DNA of 44,733 nucleotides from COMBO-56-21 sp041494275 (lineage in GTDB: Archaea > Thermoplasmatota > Thermoplasmata > UBA10834). The position numbers and the translations under genes are program-made. Shown here piece after piece: positions 17,858-24,073 of this stretch (positions are counted from its first letter, which is position 1; each line of letters begins with the position of its first letter). A model generated the notes under the pieces. It ran no database searches. It was not told the DNA's origin and worked only from the letters and a program-made list of their open reading frames with translations. The stretch spans positions 1-44,733 of the forward strand of contig JBGQAM010000003.1 of the NCBI GenBank assembly GCA_041494275.1. The letters are read 5' to 3'.

Positions 17858-18895
17858 ATGAAGATACTCCACCAGGATGCTAAGGCGGGCGAGATCAAGC
17901 TTCTCCCGGAGACACTCGACGACCTTTGGCATCTCAACAATCTCATCGACGTGAGAGACCTTGTGTTCGCGAGCACTTATCGCAGAGGAGAGGAGAAGAA
18001 GGACAAGCTCAGGCCCGACAGAGTCGAGAAGGTCCACATGCGTCTTGGTATCCGCGTGGACAAGGTCGAGTTCCACGAATCGGACGATGTGCTGAGGGTC
18101 CTTGGCATCATCGAGCAGGGTCCTCAGGATATGGGTCAGCACCACACACTGATGCTGTCTGTCGGCGAGGCTGTTAGCATAATAAAGCCCGGATGGAAGC
18201 CCCAGCATTTCGACAGGATCAAGCGCGCTGTCGCTGCATCGGAGAAACCATCGATACTCTTCGTTGCGATTGAAGACACGGACGCCGTCATCGCGGCTGC
18301 CCGGGAATATGGCATCAAGGAATATGCGACGATAACACGAAACCCCGGCGGAAAGATGTACGAGTCGAAGCCCAATGAGTCGGAGTACATCGACGAGGTC
18401 GTTGAGAAACTGAAGATGATCCTTCACGGAGAGCCCTTGATCATACTCGGTCCGGGTTTCGTGAAGGAGGCACTGGCGAAACGACTGCGGGAGAAGGCAC
18501 CAGATGCGTCGCACTCCATCTCGATCCACCACACTGGTCAGTCGGGCATGGCGGGCATCCACGAGCTTATGAAACAGGGTCTGGGGGGCAAGTTCCTGGA
18601 AGAGTCTAGGGTTGCGAAAGAGACACTGCTGATGGAGCGGCTCTTCAGCGAGATCAGCAAGAACGGCATGTTCGCGTATGGAGACGCATCGGTCGACGCT
18701 GCCGCGCAAGCGGGTGCGATAAGCACCATCCTAGTCCTCGACACGAAGGTGAGATCGGCCAAGGTCGACCAGCTTCTGAGGCTGGTCGAGGACTCCAAGG
18801 GTGAGTTCATGATAATCAGCTCACTCCACGAAGCTGGGAGGAGACTGGAATCGCTGGGTGGGATCGCTGCGATACTCAGGTACAAGATGTCTTGA
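17858..18895 (+). CDS. pelA: Pelota (Dom34) mRNA surveillance factor
   Basis: 345 residues. Pelota recognises stalled ribosomes with an empty A site and, with aEF1A and ABCE1, releases them. Domain 1 is the Sm-like fold (MKILHQDAKAGEIKLLPE, then the RRGEEKKDKLRPDRVEK segment). The central domain contains the GPGFVKEAL and HTGQSGMAGIHELMKQG stretches. Domain 3 ends with MIISSLHEAGRRLESLGGIAAILRY. The ATG at 17858 matches the conserved N-terminus; the upstream ATG at 17819 would add 13 unrelated residues. Confidence 0.96.
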   Translation: MKILHQDAKAGEIKLLPETLDDLWHLNNLIDVRDLVFASTYRRGEEKKDKLRPDRVEKVHMRLGIRVDKVEFHESDDVLRVLGIIEQGPQDMGQHHTLMLSVGEAVSIIKPGWKPQHFDRIKRAVAASEKPSILFVAIEDTDAVIAAAREYGIKEYATITRNPGGKMYESKPNESEYIDEVVEKLKMILHGEPLIILGPGFVKEALAKRLREKAPDASHSISIHHTGQSGMAGIHELMKQGLGGKFLEESRVAKETLLMERLFSEISKNGMFAYGDASVDAAAQAGAISTILVLDTKVRSAKVDQLLRLVEDSKGEFMIISSLHEAGRRLESLGGIAAILRYKMS

Positions 18896-18900
18896 GTCGG

Positions 18901-19437
18901 CTAACCAGTTCTCTTTGCCTTCATGATGTCCATCATCGTGCTCACTAGCAGACCAACTGGGAACGGTTTGGTCCAGAACGAGACTGCGCCCGCTTCAAGA
19001 GCCTGCTCCCGGACGGACTCATCGGCGCTGGAGAAGATGATCGGTATGCGAGGGTCGATCGCGAGTATCTCCTTGGTCGTCTGAATGCCGTCCTTGCCTG
19101 GCATTCTGTGGTCCATGATGATAGCGTCCGGCTTGTGCTTCAATGTCCTGAAAAGGCTCAGGCATTCCTCGCCGCTGCTGGCGGCGAACACAGTGAACCC
19201 GTTTGATTCGAAGACGTCTCTGTATAGGTCCCTGATGAAATCCTGATCGTCAACGACGAACACTCGTGCCAGTCCAGTGCCGCGGCTGGGGAGTCCCGTC
19301 GAGTAGCCTCCCGACTTGGCTGGTTCTTGAGCTGTTCCTCGTCCGTCCAGATTCATGGCAACGCCTGGAGCAGGAACTATGCTACGCTGGCGGTTCTCGA
19401 GCACTCCCCGTAGAACCAATGACAGGTCGCATCCCAT
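18901..19437 (-). CDS. Stand-alone response regulator receiver protein
   Basis: The last 122 residues form a full receiver domain: acidic pair VVDDQD, phosphoacceptor Asp in IIMDHRMPGKDG, Ser/Thr switch in FSSADES and Lys in FWTKPFP. There is no output domain, so it would act by protein contact, as in archaeal stand-alone regulators. The N-terminal extension is not conserved-looking and the start is uncertain. The ATG at 19437 lies about 33 nt below a TATA-like GCTTAAG, while 19512 and 19356 are also in frame. No histidine kinase gene is adjacent. Confidence 0.78.
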   Translation of the reverse strand: MGCDLSLVLRGVLENRQRSIVPAPGVAMNLDGRGTAQEPAKSGGYSTGLPSRGTGLARVFVVDDQDFIRDLYRDVFESNGFTVFAASSGEECLSLFRTLKHKPDAIIMDHRMPGKDGIQTTKEILAIDPRIPIIFSSADESVREQALEAGAVSFWTKPFPVGLLVSTMMDIMKAKRTG

Positions 19438-19606
19438 ATTTCCTGACGGTCGGGCATTAGCTGCATCCGTCTTAAGCATTTCGCGGGTCAAGCTGCCTTT
19501 TCCTCGAGTCACGCTTGGGAGGACCCCGTATTCAACTCTTCGATTTCGCCACAGAAGATCGGTAAGTCAGTAGTCACATTGGTTGCAGGCAGAGTAAGTC
19601 GATTGA

Positions 19607-19662
19607 ATCCCGGGGTCGATAGGTAGGAGGAGCATGATTCCTACCTATCCGGGATGTTTTTT
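19607..19662 (+). terminator. Strong hairpin followed by a T6 tract
   Basis: Stem arms GATAGGTAGGA (19618-19628) and TCCTACCTATC (19639-19649) pair over eleven bases around a ten-base loop. The pairing extends through ATCCCG (19607-19612) and CGGGAT (19650-19655) with a five-base bulge, GGGTC, on the left arm. G then TTTTTT (19657-19662) follows at once on the plus strand. This is the layout of an intrinsic terminator, which is unusual in archaea. No plus-strand gene ends here, so it may end an unannotated RNA. On the minus strand the same hairpin would form just after the small ORF at 19661-19759. Confidence 0.6.
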
Positions 19663-19759
19663 AATAATCAAGTGCCGGCTCCATTGCCGGTTCGATCTCG
19701 GGTTCACAGCCTAGGAGATCGTAGACTTCTTCCCAACTGTAGTGATCCGCGTCCACCAT
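19661..19759 (-). CDS. Putative 32-residue acidic microprotein
   Basis: ATG to TAA encodes 32 residues rich in Glu/Asp and aromatic residues (begins MVDADHYSWEEVYDLL, ends PALDY), with a single Cys. GGTGAG lies four bases before the ATG, a typical site in this genome. It follows arcS on the same strand after 94 nt and ends in the base of the hairpin at 19607-19655. No family is recognised. It could be chance, but the ribosome site and the amphipathic start favour a real product. Confidence 0.4.
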   Translation of the reverse strand: MVDADHYSWEEVYDLLGCEPEIEPAMEPALDY

Positions 19760-19853
19760 TCATCTCACCTTTCACTTGGATACCTCTAGTGGAAATGGAG
19801 GTCAATAACCTCACACCCAGGGGTAGGCGAAAGTAGTCTGGCTCTGAAAACAG

Positions 19854-21572
19854 CTAGTGAAGTGCGTGTCTGATGCGGACAGCCTCTCCCCGCTCCGAAA
19901 GCTCCATCTCGACGGGCGTCATCTGCGCGACCCCGACCGCTCTGACGTCCTTGCCGTGCGCTACGGCCACATCGTCGCCGATCCTGATGTCCTTGCTTGC
20001 GCGTTCAACGCCGACGGCGAAAAGGTTACCCTTGGGGATGAAGTCCTCGATCTCGACCGAATATGCACCCGAACTCGCAGTCACTTTTGCGCCATCGATC
20101 GTGAGGGAGACCATGCCACGGTCTCCCGTCAGCATGCCGAGCTGTGTCTCGCCCTTCAGTAACTTGAGGTTCGGCCATCTCCCCGCGATCCGTGCGTCGT
20201 CGCACAGGCCCTCGCCCGCTTCACCGAACTGGAAACGGCAGAGAGATCGCATGTCTGCCAACTCCCTCGAATGCCTTCTGCCGGATTTCTCTGCAGGCAC
20301 CTGATCTCTCAGTGTCTCCTCGAGTCTGAGCAGGCTCTCTCTGGACCCAGGATTTCCCTGAGAAGTGTCCACGAAATCCTTCAGAACCGAATTCACTGGT
20401 TCCCTCTCATCCCCCAGATGCGAGATCACGAGATCATATCGTTGGCTCTTTACCAGCCACGAGACCATCTCCTCGGCCATACGCTTCTCGTCACTGTCCC
20501 AGTGGCCAGTCACGGGAATGTCGTAGTCCTTCGCTGGGTAGAAAAGCTCGAGCTCCCTCGGGACCAGCCCGAGCGGGGATGTCACGATGACCTCATGAAC
20601 TGTGTCAGCCCTGCCGCTCTGCCAGATGGCTTGCCGAAAACGTTTGTGAGACTGAGATATCGAGTAGGGTTTCCTGGCAGAGCATGGAATCAAGATGAGA
20701 ACGCTGGTCCCAGCCGGCTTCCTGTACCTGCCCTCGAGTCTCTTTCTCCATCTGATTATGTCCGGCCTGGACAATGATTCCTTGGAGCCCGCCTGGAACG
20801 GCGCTCCCTTGACGGGCGCGTGAAGTTCTTGTAGGTCGTAGTGGTCGAGGTCCATCAATCTGAGGTTCTGTACGAGCCATGGATCGGATCTGATTCTAGC
20901 CTCGACGAGTTCCCTCATCCTGCCTTCCGATATCGTGTGTGTTAGCAGTCTGAGTTCGTTCAACGCCTCAGTGTAGTTGTGCTGCAGCAGCTCCTTCCTT
21001 CCTCTTTTTTCAGAAGCGCATGCAGGACAAGCGCATGGGAGGTCCTTGATCCTGGCATAATCCAGGATGCCTGTGGATGTCAGGTAGTTGCCATGTTCTG
21101 CAGCCATGATCAAAGGAATCGAGTCGAAGACATCGTAGCCACAGTAAACCAGGAGGGCCAGTCTATGGGGAAGCCCCATGACCGAGCAGTACATCGGTCT
21201 GACCAGACGGTCTCCGCTCTTCAGCTCGGACATCGAGTCAACGAATTTCTTGGAGTCGAGCATCATCGACGAGGTTTCGGATGGGGATGATAGATACTCA
21301 TCGTGTTTTCCCTCTGCATAGGGAGACCCACGGAACGCAGGCCTGAGATCGGCGTCGGTCCCATCATGATGATTGGTGGAGAATCCTGAGGGCTCTATGA
21401 AGAGATCGCCCTTGCCTTTCCTGGATGGCGGTTCGATCTTCAAGACTCCGTTGGGCGCTGGGTATCTCTCGGTGTCTATGAATGCCAGCGCTGGCGTTCT
21501 GTGCTTGACGCCATCTATCTCTAGCTCGCCGACTCTCGCCAGACCATCCCGCTCTAGGATCTCAAATCGCAC
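19854..21572 (-). CDS. arcS: Archaeosine synthase subunit ArcS
   Basis: 572 residues. ArcS modifies preQ0 at position 15 of tRNA: it attaches lysine, which the radical SAM partner RaSEA then converts to archaeosine. The N-terminal TGT-like domain keeps a zinc cluster at about 177 (CACPACASEK...H). The diagnostic ArcS motif PCSARKPYSISQSHKRF is near 295-312, replacing TGT catalysis. A PUA domain forms the C-terminus (about 490-572, IRIGDDVAVAHGKDVRAVGVA). The start is GTG at 21572, just below a TATA (TTTTTATAG), so probably leaderless. Next to, but separately promoted from, the sulfur-relay operon. Confidence 0.93.
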   Translation of the reverse strand: MRFEILERDGLARVGELEIDGVKHRTPALAFIDTERYPAPNGVLKIEPPSRKGKGDLFIEPSGFSTNHHDGTDADLRPAFRGSPYAEGKHDEYLSSPSETSSMMLDSKKFVDSMSELKSGDRLVRPMYCSVMGLPHRLALLVYCGYDVFDSIPLIMAAEHGNYLTSTGILDYARIKDLPCACPACASEKRGRKELLQHNYTEALNELRLLTHTISEGRMRELVEARIRSDPWLVQNLRLMDLDHYDLQELHAPVKGAPFQAGSKESLSRPDIIRWRKRLEGRYRKPAGTSVLILIPCSARKPYSISQSHKRFRQAIWQSGRADTVHEVIVTSPLGLVPRELELFYPAKDYDIPVTGHWDSDEKRMAEEMVSWLVKSQRYDLVISHLGDEREPVNSVLKDFVDTSQGNPGSRESLLRLEETLRDQVPAEKSGRRHSRELADMRSLCRFQFGEAGEGLCDDARIAGRWPNLKLLKGETQLGMLTGDRGMVSLTIDGAKVTASSGAYSVEIEDFIPKGNLFAVGVERASKDIRIGDDVAVAHGKDVRAVGVAQMTPVEMELSERGEAVRIRHALH

Positions 21573-21637
21573 GCTCGTGGATTGCGTAGCTTACTATAAA
21601 AGGAATTGAGTGGGAGCGTGCACCTCCCCGAATTGAC

Positions 21638-21994
21638 TCAGAATGTTGTGACAACGTCGTGGTCTGCTACGAGGCCCTTCAATGCACTTGCTGGAACTAC
21701 CTTCAGACCATCGAACAGGTTCGCTTCTGATATGCCTCTCGACGCGAGGTCCTCTTTGACGACATAGACCGGAACCTCGAAATCGTACAGTTCCTTCGTC
21801 GCCTCGATGTTGGACGGCATCTTGACAGCCTCCGGTCTCTGGGTTCCGACGGCGTTGAAAACGCCGTCCTCGATCATGACCACGGCGGTCTTCATGCCGT
21901 TCACGCCCATGGCGAGTGCTAGCCTCAAGCCCGCGAAGGCCTCCTCGAGGCCGTACGGGGCTTTCGTGATCAGCACAAGTGTGGAGTTGGCCAT
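21638..21994 (-). CDS. TusC/DsrF-like sulfur-relay protein
   Basis: 118 residues with the DsrE-like alpha/beta fold: LVLITKAPYGLEEAFAGLRLALAM followed by TAVVMIEDGVFNAV, the TusC/DsrF pattern. No cysteine is present, consistent with a structural subunit. Start at 21994, with GAGGTGA overlapping the stop of the upstream DsrE gene. Last gene of the five-gene operon from 23379 down. In bacteria TusBCD hands persulfide from TusA to TusE for tRNA thiolation; the archaeal acceptor is unknown. Confidence 0.8.
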   Translation of the reverse strand: MANSTLVLITKAPYGLEEAFAGLRLALAMGVNGMKTAVVMIEDGVFNAVGTQRPEAVKMPSNIEATKELYDFEVPVYVVKEDLASRGISEANLFDGLKVVPASALKGLVADHDVVTTF

Positions 21995-21998
21995 TTGA

Positions 21999-22358
21999 TC
22001 ACCTCGCAATGGTAATGAGTCGGTCGGACTCCGACACGAACTTGAACAGGTCGTTGGTCAGGCTGCCTACCTTCGCGCCTTGGATCTCCTCACCGCGCTC
22101 GAAGCCCCGTGCCGCGAAGCAAGTCTCGCAGATGGCGACGCTCGCTCCCTCCTTGATGATCTCTTCGAGTTCCCTCCCCACGTTGGGGAAGCGCTTCGGG
22201 TTCTGACCTTTCTTGACGGCAGTGACTCCCTCGCCATAGCCGAAAAGCTGTACCTTGTATCCCTTGACCAGCGCGGCCTTTGCCAGTTTGACCGTCACAT
22301 TCGGATCCATTGCCATCATCGAGCCCGTGCGCCAGAGTATCGTGAGTGTTTTGGCCAT
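21999..22358 (-). CDS. DsrE-family sulfur-transfer protein
   Basis: 119 residues, DsrE-like: LTILWRTGSM, KGYKVQLFGYGEGV and a conserved CETCFAARG. The CxxC cysteines are placed where TusD/DsrE carries its persulfide, so this is the likely active subunit. GAGGTGAACGA precedes the ATG and overlaps the previous gene's stop. It is the fourth gene of the sulfur-relay operon. Confidence 0.82.
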   Translation of the reverse strand: MAKTLTILWRTGSMMAMDPNVTVKLAKAALVKGYKVQLFGYGEGVTAVKKGQNPKRFPNVGRELEEIIKEGASVAICETCFAARGFERGEEIQGAKVGSLTNDLFKFVSESDRLITIAR

Positions 22359-22367
22359 TCGTTCACC

Positions 22368-22670
22368 TCATATGGCAACTGTGCGCTCAGTGCGCTCCAT
22401 TATGCAATCGATTATGTCAGCATATCCGACTGCCCTTCCGACCTTGAGGTCCGACGGTGAGAAGCCTCTCGCCTCGACGTCATCAAGGGACACATAGACT
22501 TCATGCGCGGCTTTCCCCAGCCTGTCAGCGGCTGATCCTAGGATTGCTTGGTACACACCGTCCTCCAGCAATATCGCGATCGCGTCCTGCCTATCTGCAA
22601 GCCTGGAGACCATGTGCGTCGGATCCTGTTCCTGCGGCGACTTCAGGATGATGAACGCCGTTTTCGGCAT
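22368..22670 (-). CDS. TusB/DsrH-like sulfur-relay protein
   Basis: About 100 residues with the TusB/DsrH pattern: AFIILKSP at the start and AIAILLEDGVYQAIL, then VYVSLDDVEARG. It has one Cys near the C-terminus. Either ATG at 22670 or a TTG at 22682 overlapping the previous stop (TTGA) could start translation; ATG is preferred although its ribosome site is weak. Confidence 0.75.
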   Translation of the reverse strand: MPKTAFIILKSPQEQDPTHMVSRLADRQDAIAILLEDGVYQAILGSAADRLGKAAHEVYVSLDDVEARGFSPSDLKVGRAVGYADIIDCIMERTERTVAI

Positions 22671-22678
22671 GATATCGC

Positions 22679-23086
22679 TCAACCGATGAACAGTGTGGTC
22701 TTCGATTCAGAGGCCAACTTCAGGAACGCAGCGGCTCCCAGCACCTTCACGCCAGGTAGCAGATCGCTCTCTTTGATGCCCATCAGGCCCATCGTTGTGC
22801 TGCATGCGTAGAAGTTGATGCCAAGCTCCTTGGCCTGCTGCATCATCTCCTGGTAGTTGCCGACCCCAACGGCCTTCATCTTCTTCACGAACATGCCGGT
22901 GAACAAGCGCCACACTCCAGGTAGCTTCGGCTTCAGTCCTTTCGCAGTCACCAGCTTCGTACCGAAGAACGTGTAGAACACATGGACCTCGGTGCCCATC
23001 GCGGCTGCTGTCGTTCCCATGAGCAAAGGCATCATCGCCTTGTCGAATGTCCCTTCGCTAACAACCATGCACATCTTCTCTGTCAT
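22679..23086 (-). CDS. DsrE2-like (DsrE/DsrF/DrsH family) protein
   Basis: About 135 residues. It starts MTEKMCMVVSEGTFDKAMMPLLMG and keeps EVHVFYTFFG and FYACSTTMGLMGIKESDL, all diagnostic for the DsrE2 subfamily, which moves persulfide together with TusA and often rhodanese. The CxT cysteine is the probable carrier site. AAGGAGATTGG lies about nine bases before the ATG; a GTG at 23119 overlapping the TusA stop is the alternative. Some DsrE2 proteins have a membrane anchor; none is evident here. Confidence 0.83.
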   Translation of the reverse strand: MTEKMCMVVSEGTFDKAMMPLLMGTTAAAMGTEVHVFYTFFGTKLVTAKGLKPKLPGVWRLFTGMFVKKMKAVGVGNYQEMMQQAKELGINFYACSTTMGLMGIKESDLLPGVKVLGAAAFLKLASESKTTLFIG

Positions 23087-23115
23087 GTTTTTCCAATCTC
23101 CTTCTGATGAATCGC

Positions 23116-23379
23116 TCACTTAATCTTGATGTAGAACTTCAGGAGCTTACCCTCAGCTTCTGTGCCCACAAGCTGGTGCCCCGTTCGCGAGCACCAGGCT
23201 GGCACGTCTTCCTTCGCTCCTACGTCGTCGGCCAGGAGCTCCAGGATCTGACCCGACTTCATTTCCTTGACTTTCTTCGCCAGTTGCACTATCGGCATCG
23301 GGCACATGAGCCCTCTTGCATCGAGCGTTGCGTTCTTGTCCAAGAGAATCTCTCCCACGGTATTGACAATACCGCGCAT
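23116..23379 (-). CDS. tusA: TusA sulfur carrier
   Basis: Up to 87 residues. The TusA/SirA core has the carrier cysteine in RGLMCPMPI (CPxP), the helix VQLAKKVKEM, ILELLADDVGAKEDV and WCSRTGHQLV. TusA hands persulfide sulfur to DsrE proteins and to thiolation enzymes. Start is ambiguous. The ATG at 23379 lies about 24 nt below a TATA-like CCTTTATCT and fits a leaderless mRNA; a TTG at 23343 has GGGAGAG six bases upstream and gives the usual 75-residue length. The ATG at 23391 is too close to the TATA. First gene of the relay operon. Confidence 0.9.
   Translation of the reverse strand: MRGIVNTVGEILLDKNATLDARGLMCPMPIVQLAKKVKEMKSGQILELLADDVGAKEDVPAWCSRTGHQLVGTEAEGKLLKFYIKIK
23358..23374. promoter_or_regulatory. 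Perfect palindrome at the start of the sulfur-relay operon
   Basis: CGGTATTG-A-CAATACCG has eight-base arms around one central base. It lies about 30-45 nt below the TATA-like CCTTTATCT (23399-23407, minus strand), at or just past the predicted transcript start. Depending on the start codon it is within the first tusA codons or in the leader. This is a good place for a repressor to block RNA polymerase. Confidence 0.55.
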
Positions 23380-23448
23380 AGACGATTCCATACCCGCTAG
23401 ATAAAGGTTTTCACGTGGCGCCCTTGTTTGTCGTACTGGCCGATCAGT

Positions 23449-23494
23449 CCGTCAAAACGGTTAAGTATAAAATTGGCAATAGCGTGCAATATGG
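23449..23494 (+). promoter_or_regulatory. Promoter of the divergent winged-helix regulator
   Basis: Contains an inverted repeat CCGT-CAAA-ACGG (23449-23460), a TATA-like AAGTATAAAAT (23464-23472), and two direct repeats CAATAGCG (23477-23484) and CAATATGG (23487-23494) at the start codon. CAATAGCG differs in one base from the half-site CAATACCG of the tusA palindrome, so a common regulator is plausible. Confidence 0.45.
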
Positions 23495-23850
23495 TCGAGC
23501 CGCAGAAGATCTTGTCCGGTGATGCGTCGTGTCGTGACATCGTGAAGTGTCTCTACCGGCTTACCGACTTCGAACTCGCGATATACAAGAGACTCGTCAA
23601 GCAAGGACCGCTGAAGGCTGACGATCTCGCACCTGTTTTGAAGAAGGACAGAAGCACGGTCTATCGCGCGCTTCAGAAGCTTGTTGCTTCTGGCCTTGCG
23701 TTCAGAGACACGAAGACGATTGACAGAGGTGGATACTATCACGTGTACGCTGCGGTGTCGCCCGAGACGCTCAAGGTCAAACTCCACAAATGCGCTGATG
23801 ACTGGTTCGAGAACATGAATAGCGCGATTGATGATTTTGATCTTGCATAG
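23491..23850 (+). CDS. Winged-helix transcription regulator (TrmB/MarR-like)
   Basis: About 119 residues. The body is a winged helix: TDFELAIYKRLVKQGPLKADDLAPVL, the recognition helix DRSTVYRALQKLVASGLA and a wing YYHVYAAV, followed by a short helix and an acidic tail. This resembles the HTH part of TrmB and similar archaeal regulators that sense ligands or redox state. Start at 23491, about 22 nt after a TATA (leaderless). Divergent from tusA with about 110 nt between, so regulation of the relay operon is likely. Confidence 0.8.
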   Translation: MVEPQKILSGDASCRDIVKCLYRLTDFELAIYKRLVKQGPLKADDLAPVLKKDRSTVYRALQKLVASGLAFRDTKTIDRGGYYHVYAAVSPETLKVKLHKCADDWFENMNSAIDDFDLA

Positions 23851-23869
23851 ATCCGTTTGTGAAATCGAT

Positions 23870-24001
23870 ATGGCTTCAATCGGAACACTGGCGTCCCTTG
23901 CGTTCTTTGCGAATGTTGGTTTCATGCTATTCCAGGGGAATATGTCTCCTGTCGCCCGCCCGGGTTCTTCTGTGTGGAATTCCGAAGCGGATATCATCTG
24001 A
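23870..24001 (+). CDS. Possible 43-residue small membrane protein
   Basis: ATG to TGA encodes 43 residues with a hydrophobic first half (IGTLASLAFFANVGFMLF) that could span a membrane, then a polar tail. It lies in the 223-nt gap between two regulators. Ribosome site is weak (GTGAAAT). Composition is AT-richer than nearby genes. No family is recognised and this may be chance. Confidence 0.25.
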   Translation: MASIGTLASLAFFANVGFMLFQGNMSPVARPGSSVWNSEADII

Positions 24002-24073
24002 GAATTATGCGAAAACAATACTGATGAACAGAAAAAGGTAGAATGTATATACTCAAGTGCAAATTCATCATCT

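Noticed and set aside
17825..18709. Minus-strand open frame (294 codons) opposite pelota
   Set aside because: Shadow of pelota, with no recognisable motifs and no promoter or RBS.
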